A DNA stretch of 64,000 nucleotides from Oceanobacillus profundus (GCF_003515705.1 NZ_QWEH01000001.1:558001-622000), one strand, 5' to 3'. Positions 43,388 to 52,387 are shown, counted from the first letter of the stretch. Notes: a model not told the origin generated them from the sequence alone. Program-made: numbers and translations.

Positions 43388-43466
43388 ATAGATTGATATT
43401 CTAGAACCATGGTTGTTAGAAATGTTGTTTTTATGAGTGTCCCATTCTATACGCTCTAGATATAAT

Positions 43467-43503
43467 AGCTATCGTTTATCTAAGATAAATGATGGCTTTT
43501 TGT
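43467..43503 (+). terminator. Terminator after the divergent pfkA
   Basis: Thirteen-bp stem AGCTATCGTTTAT / ATAAATGATGGCT, with two G-T pairs and a 5-base loop, followed by TTTTTGTG. Confidence 0.8.
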
Positions 43504-43633
43504 GTCAGGAAAACTATCTGAAATCGCAATAATTTAACCACTAACAACAGGCACCTATTATTTTAAACCTACATTTATAAAGCTATCCTGCGATGAAAAT
43601 ATAAATTCCTGCAAAATCCGACAATTTTTGTAG

Positions 43634-43675
43634 TTGACAATCTAATTTTTCCAATCTATAATGAAAGCGTATTCT
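43634..43675 (+). promoter_or_regulatory. Consensus SigA promoter with cre box for the glucitol-type operon
   Basis: TTGACA (43634-43639) and TATAAT (43657-43662) with a 17-base spacer, both perfect. TGAAAGCGTATTCT (43662-43675) matches the cre consensus at 12 of 14 positions and covers the start site. Such a strong promoter needs tight repression, which the operators just downstream can provide. Confidence 0.85.
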
Positions 43676-43690
43676 AACATATGACACACA

Positions 43691-43743
43691 TTGTAACAAA
43701 TGTTACAAGATTAAACTTTATTTACGTAATGTAACAATTGTTA
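43691..43743. promoter_or_regulatory. Two palindromic operators, probably for a SorC regulator
   Basis: TTGTAACAAATGTTACAA (43691-43708) has 8-bp arms; TAACAATTGTTA (43732-43743) differs from its core by a single base. They are 38 bases apart and lie in the untranslated leader. Related sequences occur before gatC2 and before the dehydrogenase/aco operon. Confidence 0.65.
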
Positions 43744-43822
43744 ATTATGAAAGAACTTATTATCAAAGCTAGGTTTATTAAGTATGCGTTTTTATTTCAG
43801 AAGATTCTGAGGGGGATTTGTA

Positions 43823-45082
43823 ATGTCAATTTATCATGAACTTCAATTAAGAGAACAAGAAAATAACCCAATCAAAGTAGGAGTTATTGGTGCGGGACAA
43901 ATGGGATTTGGACTTATTACCCAAATATCTCGCATTCCCGGAATGATCGTCGGTGGAGTTTCGGATGTAAACGTTGAAAGAGCTCAAAAGGCAGTTGATT
44001 ATTATCAGTCTCAAGAAAATAAGAAAGTAAATACATTGGTATCTTCAGATTATCGAGAAGTCATCCAGTCATCCAATGTGGAGGTAATTGTAGATGCTAC
44101 TGGAGTACCTGAAGTTGGAGCAAATATTTCCCTGGAAGCTTTAAATTCTAGGAAACATCTAGTCTTATTAAATGTAGAAGTTGATATAACAATAGGTTCG
44201 TATATGAATTCATTGTTTCAATCTGCTGGACTAGTTTATTCAGGATCTGCTGGAGATGAGCCAGCTGCAATCGTTGAATTATATGAATTTGCCAAAACGA
44301 TGGGAATGGAAGTCGTTGTTGCTGGAAAAGGGAAAAATAACGCATTAAAAACGACAGCTAACCCAGATACTGCCGCAGCAGAAGCAAAAGCTAAAAACAT
44401 GAGTCCGCATATGCTAGCAGCATTCCAGGATGGAACCAAAACGATGGCTGAAATGAATTTATTAAGTAACGCAATCGGCTTAGTGCCAGATAAAGTAGGA
44501 ATGCATGGCGTCGATGCTAATCTAGATGACGTTGCACAAAAACTAGATTTGAAAGAAAATGGCGGCGTTTTAAACAGCTTAGGAGTAGTAGAATATGTTA
44601 ACGGTTTAGCACCAGGGGTTTTCGTTATTGTTAAAAGTGACCTAGAACCTGTTGATGAGGAACTGCGCTATTTATTAAAAGTAGACAAAAGTCATGGAAA
44701 CCATTATACATTATATCGCCCATATCATTTAGCTAGTTTAGAAACACCCGTTACAATTGCGAAGGCTGTCTTACATCATGATACTTCTATTCATCCGCTT
44801 GGAGCTCCAATCTCAGAAACTGTAACGGTTGCAAAACGAGATATTAAAGCAGGCGAAACACTAGATGGCATTGGTGGTTATTCTGTTAGAGGTGTATTAG
44901 AAACACATCAAGATATGGAAGTGAATGGTCACATTCCTATTGGTCTAATTAGTGGTAATGTTGTTGCTAAAAGGGATATTAAAGAAGGTCAATTTTTAAC
45001 ACACGATGATGTAGAACTTGATCCTTCAACAACCGTATGGAAATTAAGAGCTTTGCAGGATCATATGTTTCGTGTTAAATAG
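43823..45082 (+). CDS. Rossmann oxidoreductase with C-terminal SAF domain
   Basis: A 419-residue protein with NAD(P)-binding GVIGAGQMGFGLITQI (about 19-34) and a homoserine-dehydrogenase-like fold, followed by a C-terminal SAF domain (about 330-400) with AKRDIKAGETLDGIGGY and AKRDIKEGQFLTHDD. Proteins of this form occur beside sugar-acid and polyol genes; I cannot name the substrate. It is the first gene of the glucitol-type PTS operon, where one would expect sorbitol-6-P dehydrogenase, so it likely acts on the imported product or a later intermediate. ATG follows GAGGGGG. Confidence 0.8.
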   Translation: MSIYHELQLREQENNPIKVGVIGAGQMGFGLITQISRIPGMIVGGVSDVNVERAQKAVDYYQSQENKKVNTLVSSDYREVIQSSNVEVIVDATGVPEVGANISLEALNSRKHLVLLNVEVDITIGSYMNSLFQSAGLVYSGSAGDEPAAIVELYEFAKTMGMEVVVAGKGKNNALKTTANPDTAAAEAKAKNMSPHMLAAFQDGTKTMAEMNLLSNAIGLVPDKVGMHGVDANLDDVAQKLDLKENGGVLNSLGVVEYVNGLAPGVFVIVKSDLEPVDEELRYLLKVDKSHGNHYTLYRPYHLASLETPVTIAKAVLHHDTSIHPLGAPISETVTVAKRDIKAGETLDGIGGYSVRGVLETHQDMEVNGHIPIGLISGNVVAKRDIKEGQFLTHDDVELDPSTTVWKLRALQDHMFRVK

Positions 45083-45176
45083 TTTTTTACTGCCTAAGTG
45101 AAATTAATATTGGGTTCCTGGTGTAGGAAGATGATTAAGTTACAAGTCAACAAACACATAAAGGGAGGATAAAATC

Positions 45177-45533
45177 ATGATGAAAACGAAAGTTCTGGAA
45201 ATTGGAGCACTAGTACCAGATTTTAAAGAGGAGAGCTTATTAGTACTTTTTAATGAAACTGCTCCCCTTGAATTAAAAGATATCTCAGTAATTCACCGTT
45301 TTGAAGAACAACCTAAAAATGCTCTGCAGGAAGGAACAACACTTGTGATTGGTGATAAAGAATATACAATACAAAAAGTCGGGGATGAAGCAAATCCAAA
45401 TTTTGAAAGCCTTGGTCACGTTTCGATTTATTTTAAAGACGATGAAACGGAAGAAATCTTACCAGGGGCAGTTTTAGTAACACCTAGTGAATTTCCAGAG
45501 TTAAATATTGGTGATTCAATTGAAGTTAAATAA
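45177..45533 (+). CDS. srlB: PTS EIIA, glucitol/sorbitol type
   Basis: Phosphocarrier of 118 residues for the glucitol-family permease. The predicted phosphohistidine lies in LKDISVIHRF; GDEANPNFESLGHVSIYF and PGAVLV are typical of the PTSIIA_gutA family. RBS AAGGGAGG. Two ATG codons stand in tandem at 45177 and 45180. A hairpin follows before the EIIC gene. Confidence 0.92.
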   Translation: MMKTKVLEIGALVPDFKEESLLVLFNETAPLELKDISVIHRFEEQPKNALQEGTTLVIGDKEYTIQKVGDEANPNFESLGHVSIYFKDDETEEILPGAVLVTPSEFPELNIGDSIEVK

Positions 45534-45569
45534 GGTGGATACGCCCTTATAGTGCGTGGTTAACCACCT
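45533..45569 (+). terminator. Intercistronic hairpin between EIIA and EIIC
   Basis: AGGTGG/CCACCT (45533-45538 with 45564-45569) enclose an inner ACGC/GCGT stem. There is no T-run, so it is probably a stability or processing element. Confidence 0.5.
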
Positions 45570-45620
45570 CTAAACGAGCATTTCCTTCTATATTACGTTA
45601 TAAGAGAGGATGGAATTAAG

Positions 45621-46163
45621 ATGGATTTTATGATCGCTATTGCTGATGGCTTTATTGGAATGTTTCAGGCGGGTGCAGAAGTATTCATGGGTTATATGAC
45701 GGGGATTATACCTTTATTAGTAACGTTAATCACAGCTGTTAATGCGGTAACAAAAATGATTGGTGAGGAGAAGATAAATCGATTCCTGCAAAAAATTACG
45801 AAATATGCCTTATTACGCTATACCCTTGTACCACTTATCGCTGTATTCTTTTTTACGAACCCAATGTGTTATACAGTTGGACGTTTCATGCCAGAAAAAT
45901 ATAAACCAGCATTCTATGATTCTGCGGTTTCATTCGTGCATCCAATTACCGGTCTTTTCCCACATGCAAACTCGGCTGAATTATTTATTTGGCTAGGAGT
46001 CGCAACAGGGTATGCAACCGCTGGCGGCAGTCAAGCACAATTAGGTCTTATGTTCTTATTAACTGGTTTACTTGTGATTTTAATGAGAGGTCTTGTAACG
46101 GAACGAATCAGTGCCTATATGTTTAAAAAACAAGGTTATGAACGAATCCTTAACGAGAAATAA
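45621..46163 (+). CDS. srlA: PTS EIIC (EIIC2), glucitol/sorbitol type
   Basis: Membrane component of 180 residues, hydrophobic through most of its length, with the family blocks GFIGMFQAGAEVFMGYMTGI, ITAVNAVTKMIGEEKI, FFFTNPMCYTVGRFMPEKYK, and FVHPITGLFPHANSAELF. It forms the permease together with the EIIBC protein encoded 26 bases downstream. Complete in length. Confidence 0.94.
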   Translation: MDFMIAIADGFIGMFQAGAEVFMGYMTGIIPLLVTLITAVNAVTKMIGEEKINRFLQKITKYALLRYTLVPLIAVFFFTNPMCYTVGRFMPEKYKPAFYDSAVSFVHPITGLFPHANSAELFIWLGVATGYATAGGSQAQLGLMFLLTGLLVILMRGLVTERISAYMFKKQGYERILNEK

Positions 46164-46189
46164 AGTAGAAACGCAGAGGGGGAAATCTT

Positions 46190-47233
46190 ATGGCTAACCA
46201 TAAGACGGTAATAGTGTCCAAAGGAAAAAATGGCTGGGGTGGACCATTAGAATTAACACCAACCGATGAAAAAAAATATGTCATCAGTGTTACTGGAGGG
46301 GGAATCCATCCAGTAGCAAGAGAGATTGCAAGACTTGCAGGTGCTGAGGTAGTTGACTCATTTAAAAATCCAGTAGCAAAAGAGCAAACATTGGTTGCGG
46401 TTATTGATTGTGGTGGGACAGCACGGTGCGGAACTTATCCAAGACTAAGAATACCTACTGTTAACGTTAAAGTAATGAGTCCATCTGGACCGCTTGCGAA
46501 ATTTATGACAGAAGATATTTTTGTCTCTGGTGTAACTGTAGGTGATGTCGAGCTCGCTGATAGTGAAACAACCGTTGCTGCAGTACCAAAAACAGAAGTG
46601 GATGAGGCGGAAGTAAAGAATGCTGAAAAAAACAAAGAAACTGTAGCGGCTGCAGCTGAACCAGTAGAAGATAACAGTACAAACAATGAAATTGAGGGTA
46701 ATAAAGGTGTTATGGGAATCATTGACAAGATAGCCAAGGGTGCGGGTAGCTTTATGAATATCATGTACCAAGCAGGTCGTGATACCATCGACACAATCAT
46801 TAAAAATATAATCCCCTTTATGGCGTTCGTTGCAACGTTAATCGGGATTATCAACTATACAGGTATTGGAGAAATATTAGCAAATGTATTTGTACCACTT
46901 TCAAATAATATTGGTGGGCTAATTATTTTAGGTGTTATAACCGCGCTTCCATTCCTGTCACCACTACTTGCACCAGGAGCTGTTATCGGTGCAATTATCG
47001 GTACATTAGTTGGAAATGAAATTGCAAACGGTAACATTGATATGAGCATTGCACTTCCCGCATTATTTGCAATTAATGCACAGGTTGGAACTGACTTTAT
47101 TCCGGTTGGCTTAACACTGGGGGAAGCGAAGCCGGAAACAATTAGTGTTGGAGCACCAGCAATTCTTTTCTCCAGAGTAATCACTGGACCACTAGCAGTT
47201 GTTATTGCTTACTTTATGTCGTTTACACTGTAG
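46190..47233 (+). CDS. srlE: PTS EIIBC, glucitol/sorbitol type
   Basis: Protein of 347 residues with an EIIB domain (about 1-130, phosphocysteine 74 in VIDCGGTARCGTYPR), an Ala/Glu/Lys-rich linker (about 135-170), and a membrane EIIC1 part (about 190-347, with FLSPLLAPGAVIGAIIG and VGTDFIPVGLTLGEA). RBS AGAGGGGG. Together with SrlA and SrlB it imports a hexitol or another polyol as its phosphate. The linker is longer than usual by impression only. Confidence 0.94.
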   Translation: MANHKTVIVSKGKNGWGGPLELTPTDEKKYVISVTGGGIHPVAREIARLAGAEVVDSFKNPVAKEQTLVAVIDCGGTARCGTYPRLRIPTVNVKVMSPSGPLAKFMTEDIFVSGVTVGDVELADSETTVAAVPKTEVDEAEVKNAEKNKETVAAAAEPVEDNSTNNEIEGNKGVMGIIDKIAKGAGSFMNIMYQAGRDTIDTIIKNIIPFMAFVATLIGIINYTGIGEILANVFVPLSNNIGGLIILGVITALPFLSPLLAPGAVIGAIIGTLVGNEIANGNIDMSIALPALFAINAQVGTDFIPVGLTLGEAKPETISVGAPAILFSRVITGPLAVVIAYFMSFTL

Positions 47234-47258
47234 AAAAGATGATGAAAGGAGGATTAAA

Positions 47259-48317
47259 ATGCTGCCAGATTCATTTCGATTTGGAGTTCTTCTAGAAGCC
47301 GGAAAAGCTGAAGTAAGAGAAGGAAGGCTGCCTGATTTAAAAGATGATGAACTGCTGATTAAGCAGGAAGCATGTAATATTTGTACAACCGATTATCAAC
47401 AATGGCAGGGGAAACGTGAACATCAAGGATACCCCATGGCTGGTGGACATGAATGCTCAGGGATAATTGTCGCTAAGGGAGAAAAAGTAAGTAGCTCTTT
47501 AGAGGTTGGAGAGCGGGTCAGTGTGCTATATGACTACTGCGGGGATTGTGAGAAGTGTAAGAAAGGTGACATCACTTCTTGCAAAAGCATAAAACAATTT
47601 GGGAAAAATTATTCTGATCAATATTTTGGGATTTTTGGTTTTGCGAATTATTTTATCCGGAAATCCAAAAGTGTTGTGAAAGTTAGTGATGACTTATCTG
47701 CTTCTGAGGCAGGATTTGTTGAACCGTTATCATCCGTATTAAAAGGAATTCGAAAACTGCGGATTAACTCAGGACTGGACACTGTCGTTGTTATTGGTGG
47801 CGGTACAATGGGATTGCTTAATGCAGCAGTCGCTCAAGCAATGGGGGCAAGAGTCATTGTCTCGGAACGTAATCCCAAAAAAGTAGAGAAGATTAAACAA
47901 ATGGACTTAGAATTAATTGATGCTGGTGAAACTGATCCAGTGGAGGAAGTTAGAAAACGAACAAATGGCAGCGGTGCAGATATCGTGATTGTTGCAGTCG
48001 GTACTTCTTCTGCAAATGAGCAAGCTTTGAATATGATCAAAGATGATGAAGGGAAGGTTCTTTTGTTTGCAGCGGGTTATCCAGCACCGGATTTAAATGT
48101 AGATTCCAATGAAATTCATTATAAGCAATGTGAACTTATTGGTACGTACGGCTCAAGCCTCGAGGATTTCAATAATGCAGCAAAAATGCTAAGTGAGCGC
48201 CGAATTGATGTAAGTCCTTTAATAGAAGAAGAGATTCCATTATCCAGAATTCAAGAAGCCTATGAAAAAGCAAGTACACGCGGTAATTATCGTATTTCTT
48301 TTTTGCTGCATGCATAA
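47259..48317 (+). CDS. Zinc-dependent medium-chain dehydrogenase, third copy
   Basis: MDR-family dehydrogenase of 352 residues. Zinc ligands: Cys in NICTTDYQQW, GGHECSG, and the structural set CGDCEKCKKGDITSC; NAD motif VVIGGGTMGLLNA. It shares little of the pattern of the two copies in the gat-type operon. ATG at 47259 follows AAAGGAGG. It may replace the short-chain sorbitol-6-P dehydrogenase normally found in glucitol operons. Substrate unknown. Confidence 0.86.
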   Translation: MLPDSFRFGVLLEAGKAEVREGRLPDLKDDELLIKQEACNICTTDYQQWQGKREHQGYPMAGGHECSGIIVAKGEKVSSSLEVGERVSVLYDYCGDCEKCKKGDITSCKSIKQFGKNYSDQYFGIFGFANYFIRKSKSVVKVSDDLSASEAGFVEPLSSVLKGIRKLRINSGLDTVVVIGGGTMGLLNAAVAQAMGARVIVSERNPKKVEKIKQMDLELIDAGETDPVEEVRKRTNGSGADIVIVAVGTSSANEQALNMIKDDEGKVLLFAAGYPAPDLNVDSNEIHYKQCELIGTYGSSLEDFNNAAKMLSERRIDVSPLIEEEIPLSRIQEAYEKASTRGNYRISFLLHA

Positions 48318-48348
48318 GCGTAGAGAAAAATAATCGGAGGGTGAAAAA

Positions 48349-49356
48349 ATGAAATGTTTAGCAATAGCCGATTTATTTATAGATAAACAAATGATGGAAG
48401 AAGGTCTTATTAGTTTAAAAGAGCTAGGTATTGATATTACCGTCAAAGAATGGAAGCATAAAGATTTGGAAGCGTTACAGAAGGATAATATTAAACTAGA
48501 GTATGAAGGCAGTGAAGCAATTGCGCTTCCTTCTGAACTAACAGATGGCCTGGAAAACTATGATATTATCATTACCCAGTTTGCACCGATTGGAAAAGCA
48601 GTCATTGACCAATGCAAAAACTTAAAATTATTAGGTGTCCTTCGGGCGGGTATTGAAAATGTGAATAGGGAATATGCTGAATCAAAAGGTATTACGGTTT
48701 TGAATACACCTGGGCGCAGCACTACAAGTGTATCCGAATTTGCTGTTGGTATGATTCTAAGTGAAATCCGTAATATTGCCAGAGCTAACTATAAATTAAG
48801 AAACGGTGTGTGGGAAAAACATTATCCAAACGGTGTGCTTGCTCCCGAACTAAAGGGCTCAACAGTAGGTTTGATTGGATACGGTGCTATAGGCAGGCGG
48901 GTTGCAGAATTACTTCGCCCTTTTGGCAGTGAAATTCTATTCTTCGATGATTATTACCAAGGTGATACACCAGACACAAAAGTTGAAACCCTAGAAGAAT
49001 TAGTGAAAGAAGCGGACATTATTTCAATGCACTACCGTCTAACGGAACAAACAAAGAACATGATTAATAAAGAACATTTTAGCATGATGAAAAATAATGC
49101 AGTGCTCATTAATACGGCTCGTTCTGGATTAGTTAACGAACAGGACTTGGCAGAAGCATTAAGCGAGAAAAAAATTGCTGGTGCTGCCGTGGATGTATAT
49201 AATGTTGAACCATTGCCAAGCGATCATCCTTACAACGGACTGGATAATATTACGATTACACCACATATTGCAGGCTCAACAATCGGTAACTTTGCTAATT
49301 CGCCAATTATATTAAGTGAACGAATTATCGAAGCTTTAGAGCTGACAGTTCATTAA
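48349..49356 (+). CDS. D-isomer-specific 2-hydroxyacid dehydrogenase
   Basis: NAD-dependent dehydrogenase of 335 residues, related to phosphoglycerate dehydrogenase. NAD motif VGLIGYGAIGRRVAELL; catalytic Arg in NTARSGLV, Glu in VEPLPSDH and His in TPHIAGST. The first 100 residues form a substrate domain with LGVLRAGIENV. In a glucitol-type operon such an enzyme is unexpected and points to a 2-hydroxy or 2-oxo acid intermediate. RBS CGGAGGG. Substrate unknown. Confidence 0.87.
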   Translation: MKCLAIADLFIDKQMMEEGLISLKELGIDITVKEWKHKDLEALQKDNIKLEYEGSEAIALPSELTDGLENYDIIITQFAPIGKAVIDQCKNLKLLGVLRAGIENVNREYAESKGITVLNTPGRSTTSVSEFAVGMILSEIRNIARANYKLRNGVWEKHYPNGVLAPELKGSTVGLIGYGAIGRRVAELLRPFGSEILFFDDYYQGDTPDTKVETLEELVKEADIISMHYRLTEQTKNMINKEHFSMMKNNAVLINTARSGLVNEQDLAEALSEKKIAGAAVDVYNVEPLPSDHPYNGLDNITITPHIAGSTIGNFANSPIILSERIIEALELTVH

Positions 49357-49359
49357 TCA

Positions 49360-49398
49360 GAACAATGGGTGAACGGTTAAATTCTTCATCCATTGTTC
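49360..49398 (+). terminator. Hairpin between the hydroxyacid dehydrogenase and gutM
   Basis: Fourteen-bp stem GAACAATGGGTGAA / TTCATCCATTGTTC with one G-T pair. No T-run follows, so it may be only a partial stop. Confidence 0.6.
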
Positions 49399-49457
49399 AT
49401 CAACCTCAGTTTCAATCTATCGAATAAATAACATCAATCAGAGCAGGAGGCGAAAAG

Positions 49458-49841
49458 ATGGATCCCTTAGCATTCCTAATGTTATTAGTAGTTGTTCTTG
49501 TTATTCAAGCGTTTACGGGAATTTTACATGTGAAATATTATCAGAAAAAAGTAAAGAAGATTACCCAACAATATAGTGAAGGGTACCTTGGTGTGGGGAT
49601 GACGAAAAAAATGTTTCGCGTTGGAAAGGTAGCTATTGTCGTTACAGATAAAAAAGGAACCATTCAGGAATGTAATATTTTATCAGGACTTACAGTTCTT
49701 TCAAGATTTGCAAAGTATAAAGAGTATGTTGGTGAAAATATAAAGGTTATTGATTGGGAGAAGAAGAAGCATAGGCTAGTCGTTCAAGATGCTGTTAAAC
49801 GAGTAGAAGAGCAAATGAAACGAGAAGCAAAGGTAAGCTAA
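49458..49841 (+). CDS. gutM: GutM-type transcriptional regulator/membrane protein
   Basis: A 127-residue protein of the GutM (SrlM) family, which affects expression of glucitol operons by an unclear mechanism. One N-terminal membrane segment (about 5-25, LAFLMLLVVVLVIQAF), then GYLGVGMTKK, VAIVVTDKKGTIQECN and GLTVLSRFAKYKEYVG, the family signature. RBS AGGAGG. The window's position between the dehydrogenases and the SorC regulators is typical of gut loci. Confidence 0.9.
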   Translation: MDPLAFLMLLVVVLVIQAFTGILHVKYYQKKVKKITQQYSEGYLGVGMTKKMFRVGKVAIVVTDKKGTIQECNILSGLTVLSRFAKYKEYVGENIKVIDWEKKKHRLVVQDAVKRVEEQMKREAKVS

Positions 49842-50071
49842 AGGAAGCAATTATAAAGGTAGAATGTTTCATAGCAAGTGTTAAAATGTAAGTGTTAAAA
49901 TTAGAAATTTTTGTAAAAAACATGTAAACTTGGTACTGGAAAAGAAGTAATATTGAGGAATTTTGATATCGTTCTAAACTGTATGGATCTGGAGCAGTAT
50001 TTAATCTATCAAATTCCCTCTCAGCTAAGACAGTAATCTAAATAATTTTCAATAAGAACAGGGTGTAGGAA

Positions 50072-51013
50072 ATGTCCTATCTAGACGATCGGAGATTAAT
50101 GGTTAAGATTGCAAATCTATATTATGAAGCAGGTGAAACCCAATCAACTATTGCAAAAAAAATTGGAGTAAGTCGGTCATTAATATCGAAGTATTTATCA
50201 AAATCAAAGGAATTAGGTATTGTTGAAATTATTATTCATGATGAGGATTATAGTACCGTATCAAGTTTAGAGACAAAGCTAGAAAATCAATACGGATTAC
50301 GTGAGGCAATTTGTGTGCCTGATACGGAACAAAGTAATTCTAAAATTCAGTTGGGAACGGCGGCAAGTAAATATTTGCATAGAATGATCAGGGATGATCA
50401 GGTTGTTGGAGTGTCTTCCGGAACAACTTTATATGAGGTTGCAACCGCAATGTCATCTAATCAGCATTTCCCAAATGTATGCTTTGTTCCTATAGTTGGG
50501 GGAATGGGAGACGAGCGTGTAGATATACATGCAAACCATATTGTTGCTAAGCTTGCGGAGGCATTGAAAGCAACCTATCACCTTTTACATGCTCCAGTTG
50601 TTGTTGATTCTAAAGAGACGAGGGAAATAATTCTGAAACAACCGTCTATAAAGAATACATTGGAATTGGGAAGCAAGGCAGACATTGCGATTGTAGGAAT
50701 AGGCGGAACACCAGAGCATTCAACCATGGTTCGATCCTATATTAATTCTGGTATAACAGATGATCTGGATTTTGATGAAATTGCTGGTGATATTTGCTAT
50801 AACTTTATTAATGAAAATGGAGAAGTAGTAAACAATTCCTGGAATGAAAAAACAATTACACTTGAACTAAATAAGTTAAAGCAAATCCCCCTAGTTGTTG
50901 GAGTAGCTGCTGGAGTCGAAAAAGTGAATGCTATTAAAGCGGCATTAAGAGAAGATTTAATTGATGTATTAATAACCGATGAAAAAACTGCTAGATTATT
51001 ACTGGAAGGTTAG
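50072..51013 (+). CDS. SorC/DeoR family sugar-binding regulator, first copy
   Basis: Regulator of 313 residues. N-terminal helix-turn-helix (about 18-50, ETQSTIAKKIGVSRSLISKYL), then a SorC effector domain (about 58-310) with VGVSSGTTLYEVA, IVGGMGDE and AIVGIGGTPEHS, the sugar-phosphate pocket. It probably controls the glucitol-type operon. A direct repeat AAGTGTTAAAAT (49876 and 49890) lies in the upstream gap. Its terminator overlaps its own 3' end. Confidence 0.9.
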   Translation: MSYLDDRRLMVKIANLYYEAGETQSTIAKKIGVSRSLISKYLSKSKELGIVEIIIHDEDYSTVSSLETKLENQYGLREAICVPDTEQSNSKIQLGTAASKYLHRMIRDDQVVGVSSGTTLYEVATAMSSNQHFPNVCFVPIVGGMGDERVDIHANHIVAKLAEALKATYHLLHAPVVVDSKETREIILKQPSIKNTLELGSKADIAIVGIGGTPEHSTMVRSYINSGITDDLDFDEIAGDICYNFINENGEVVNNSWNEKTITLELNKLKQIPLVVGVAAGVEKVNAIKAALREDLIDVLITDEKTARLLLEG

Positions 51014-51038
51014 TATTATAAGGATGCTAACCTTTTTT
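51006..51038 (+). terminator. Terminator overlapping the end of the first SorC gene
   Basis: Eleven-bp stem AAGGTTAGTAT / ATGCTAACCTT with one G-T pair and a 7-base loop, then a T-run. The left arm includes the stop codon. Confidence 0.8.
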
Positions 51039-51188
51039 AGTGCGCTAGTATTAGAATTGTACTGCGAAAGAAAGTAATAGTAGTCTTTGACCAGAAGAAA
51101 TTTCTGCATAATTCATATAGTAGGAGCTGCTGTCTGAGTATGCAAAAACAAATTCTAGTACATCTCTATTTTAAACAGCTGAAGATAA

Positions 51189-51217
51189 TTGACAGCGTTT
51201 CATCTGTTCTATATGAT
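51189..51217 (+). promoter_or_regulatory. SigA promoter of the second SorC gene
   Basis: TTGACA (51189-51194) and TATGAT (51212-51217) with a 17-base spacer. TACAAACGTAA at 51222-51232, over the start site, resembles the operator core seen at the glucitol-type operon and suggests autoregulation. Confidence 0.75.
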
Positions 51218-51276
51218 AATGTACAAACGTAATATGATAGAACAAATATAATTTTTTCAAAGAAAAGAGCGGTTGT

Positions 51277-52221
51277 ATGTTAGATTGGGAAGAACGACGT
51301 TTAATGGTGAAGATAGCTAAGTTATATTATTTTGAAGGTTGGACTCAAGCCCAAATCGCAAAAAAACATAATGTTTCCAGACCTGTCATTTCAAAACTGT
51401 TAAATGCTGCAAAAAAAGAAGGAATCGTGGAAATCTATATCAAAGACGAGACAATTCATACGATTGATTTAGAACAGCAGCTTGAGAAGAAGTTTGGATT
51501 AAAAGAAGTTATTGTTGTCTCTACTGCAGGTTTTACGCAGGAAATGGCTAAGAGGCAGCTTGGAAAAGCAGGAGCATCCTATATTAGTAAAAACCTAAAG
51601 AATATTAAAAACATAGGTATTTCTTGGGGAAGTACACTTTTATCTTTGGTTGAAGAATATCCATATGAACGAAATGCTCATATTCGTATTGTACCAATTA
51701 TTGGTGGAATGGGTAACAATTATGTTCATTTACACTCCAATCAGCTTGCGTTTAATTTAGCGCAAAAAATGAATACATCCTGCATGTATCTTTATGCACC
51801 AGCAATGGTTGAAAGTGACGATTTAAAAGAGATGCTCGTTCATACAAAAGATATCGCTATGGTATTAGAAGAAGGTCGAAAAGTTGATATGGCTGTCGTA
51901 GGGATAGGAAATCCATTTAAAGATTCAACTTTAGAAGTGATGGGATATTTAAAGGAAAGTGATTTAACTTCATTAAAAAAGGCAGGAGCAGTAGGTAATA
52001 TCGGATCTTGCTTTTTTAATGAAGTTGGAATGGAGATAGATCACCCCTTAAATGATCGTTTTATCGGTTTAAATATAGAAGAGATAAAGAAAATACCTGA
52101 AGTAATTGGCATTGTTGAAGGTTCACATAAACTGGAAAGTATAGAAGCAGCTCTTGTTGGTGGATGTTTAAATGTTCTTATAACAGACGATCGTACTGCA
52201 CAAGCTTTATTAGATAATTAA
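51277..52221 (+). CDS. SorC/DeoR family sugar-binding regulator, second copy
   Basis: Regulator of 314 residues with helix-turn-helix (about 18-50, WTQAQIAKKHNVSRPVISKLL) and a SorC effector domain with IGISWGSTLLSLV, IIGGMGNN and VVGIGNPF. Clearly a paralogue of the upstream gene, but too different for a recent copy. It has its own promoter and terminator. It precedes gatC2 and may control that gene and the dehydrogenase/aco operon. The ribosome site (AAAAGAG) is weak. Confidence 0.9.
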   Translation: MLDWEERRLMVKIAKLYYFEGWTQAQIAKKHNVSRPVISKLLNAAKKEGIVEIYIKDETIHTIDLEQQLEKKFGLKEVIVVSTAGFTQEMAKRQLGKAGASYISKNLKNIKNIGISWGSTLLSLVEEYPYERNAHIRIVPIIGGMGNNYVHLHSNQLAFNLAQKMNTSCMYLYAPAMVESDDLKEMLVHTKDIAMVLEEGRKVDMAVVGIGNPFKDSTLEVMGYLKESDLTSLKKAGAVGNIGSCFFNEVGMEIDHPLNDRFIGLNIEEIKKIPEVIGIVEGSHKLESIEAALVGGCLNVLITDDRTAQALLDN

Positions 52222-52226
52222 AATAG

Positions 52227-52264
52227 ATGCATCCCTTTTTCTTATAGAAAAGGGATGCATTTAT
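52227..52264 (+). terminator. Terminator of the second SorC gene
   Basis: Thirteen-bp stem ATGCATCCCTTTT / AAAAGGGATGCAT with an 8-base loop, followed by TTATTTG. Confidence 0.88.
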
Positions 52265-52319
52265 TTGTTGCTACAAAAAATTAGATTCAATTTATGTATA
52301 AAATAATCAATTGTTCTGA

Positions 52320-52387
52320 TTGGTTACGAATGTTAATCATGATATTATACAAAGATATGACATTAAGTTGTGATGAAAGCGAATACA
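52320..52387 (+). promoter_or_regulatory. Promoter, operator-like core and cre box of gatC2
   Basis: TTGGTT (52320-52325) and TATTAT (52343-52348) with a 17-base spacer. TTACGAATGTTA (52324-52335), matching the glucitol-type operator core at 10 of 12, lies across the -35 end. TGAAAGCGAATACA (52374-52387) matches cre at 13 of 14 positions, downstream of the start site, as for road-block repression. Confidence 0.65.

Noticed and set aside
45621-47233. Frameshift splitting one glucitol permease gene into two
   Set aside because: Separate srlA and srlE genes, each with its own ribosome site, are the normal arrangement of this family.
51189-51217. cre box in the promoter of the second SorC gene
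   Set aside because: The reverse strand reads TGAAACGCTGTCA, one base short of the consensus, so it is not convincing.
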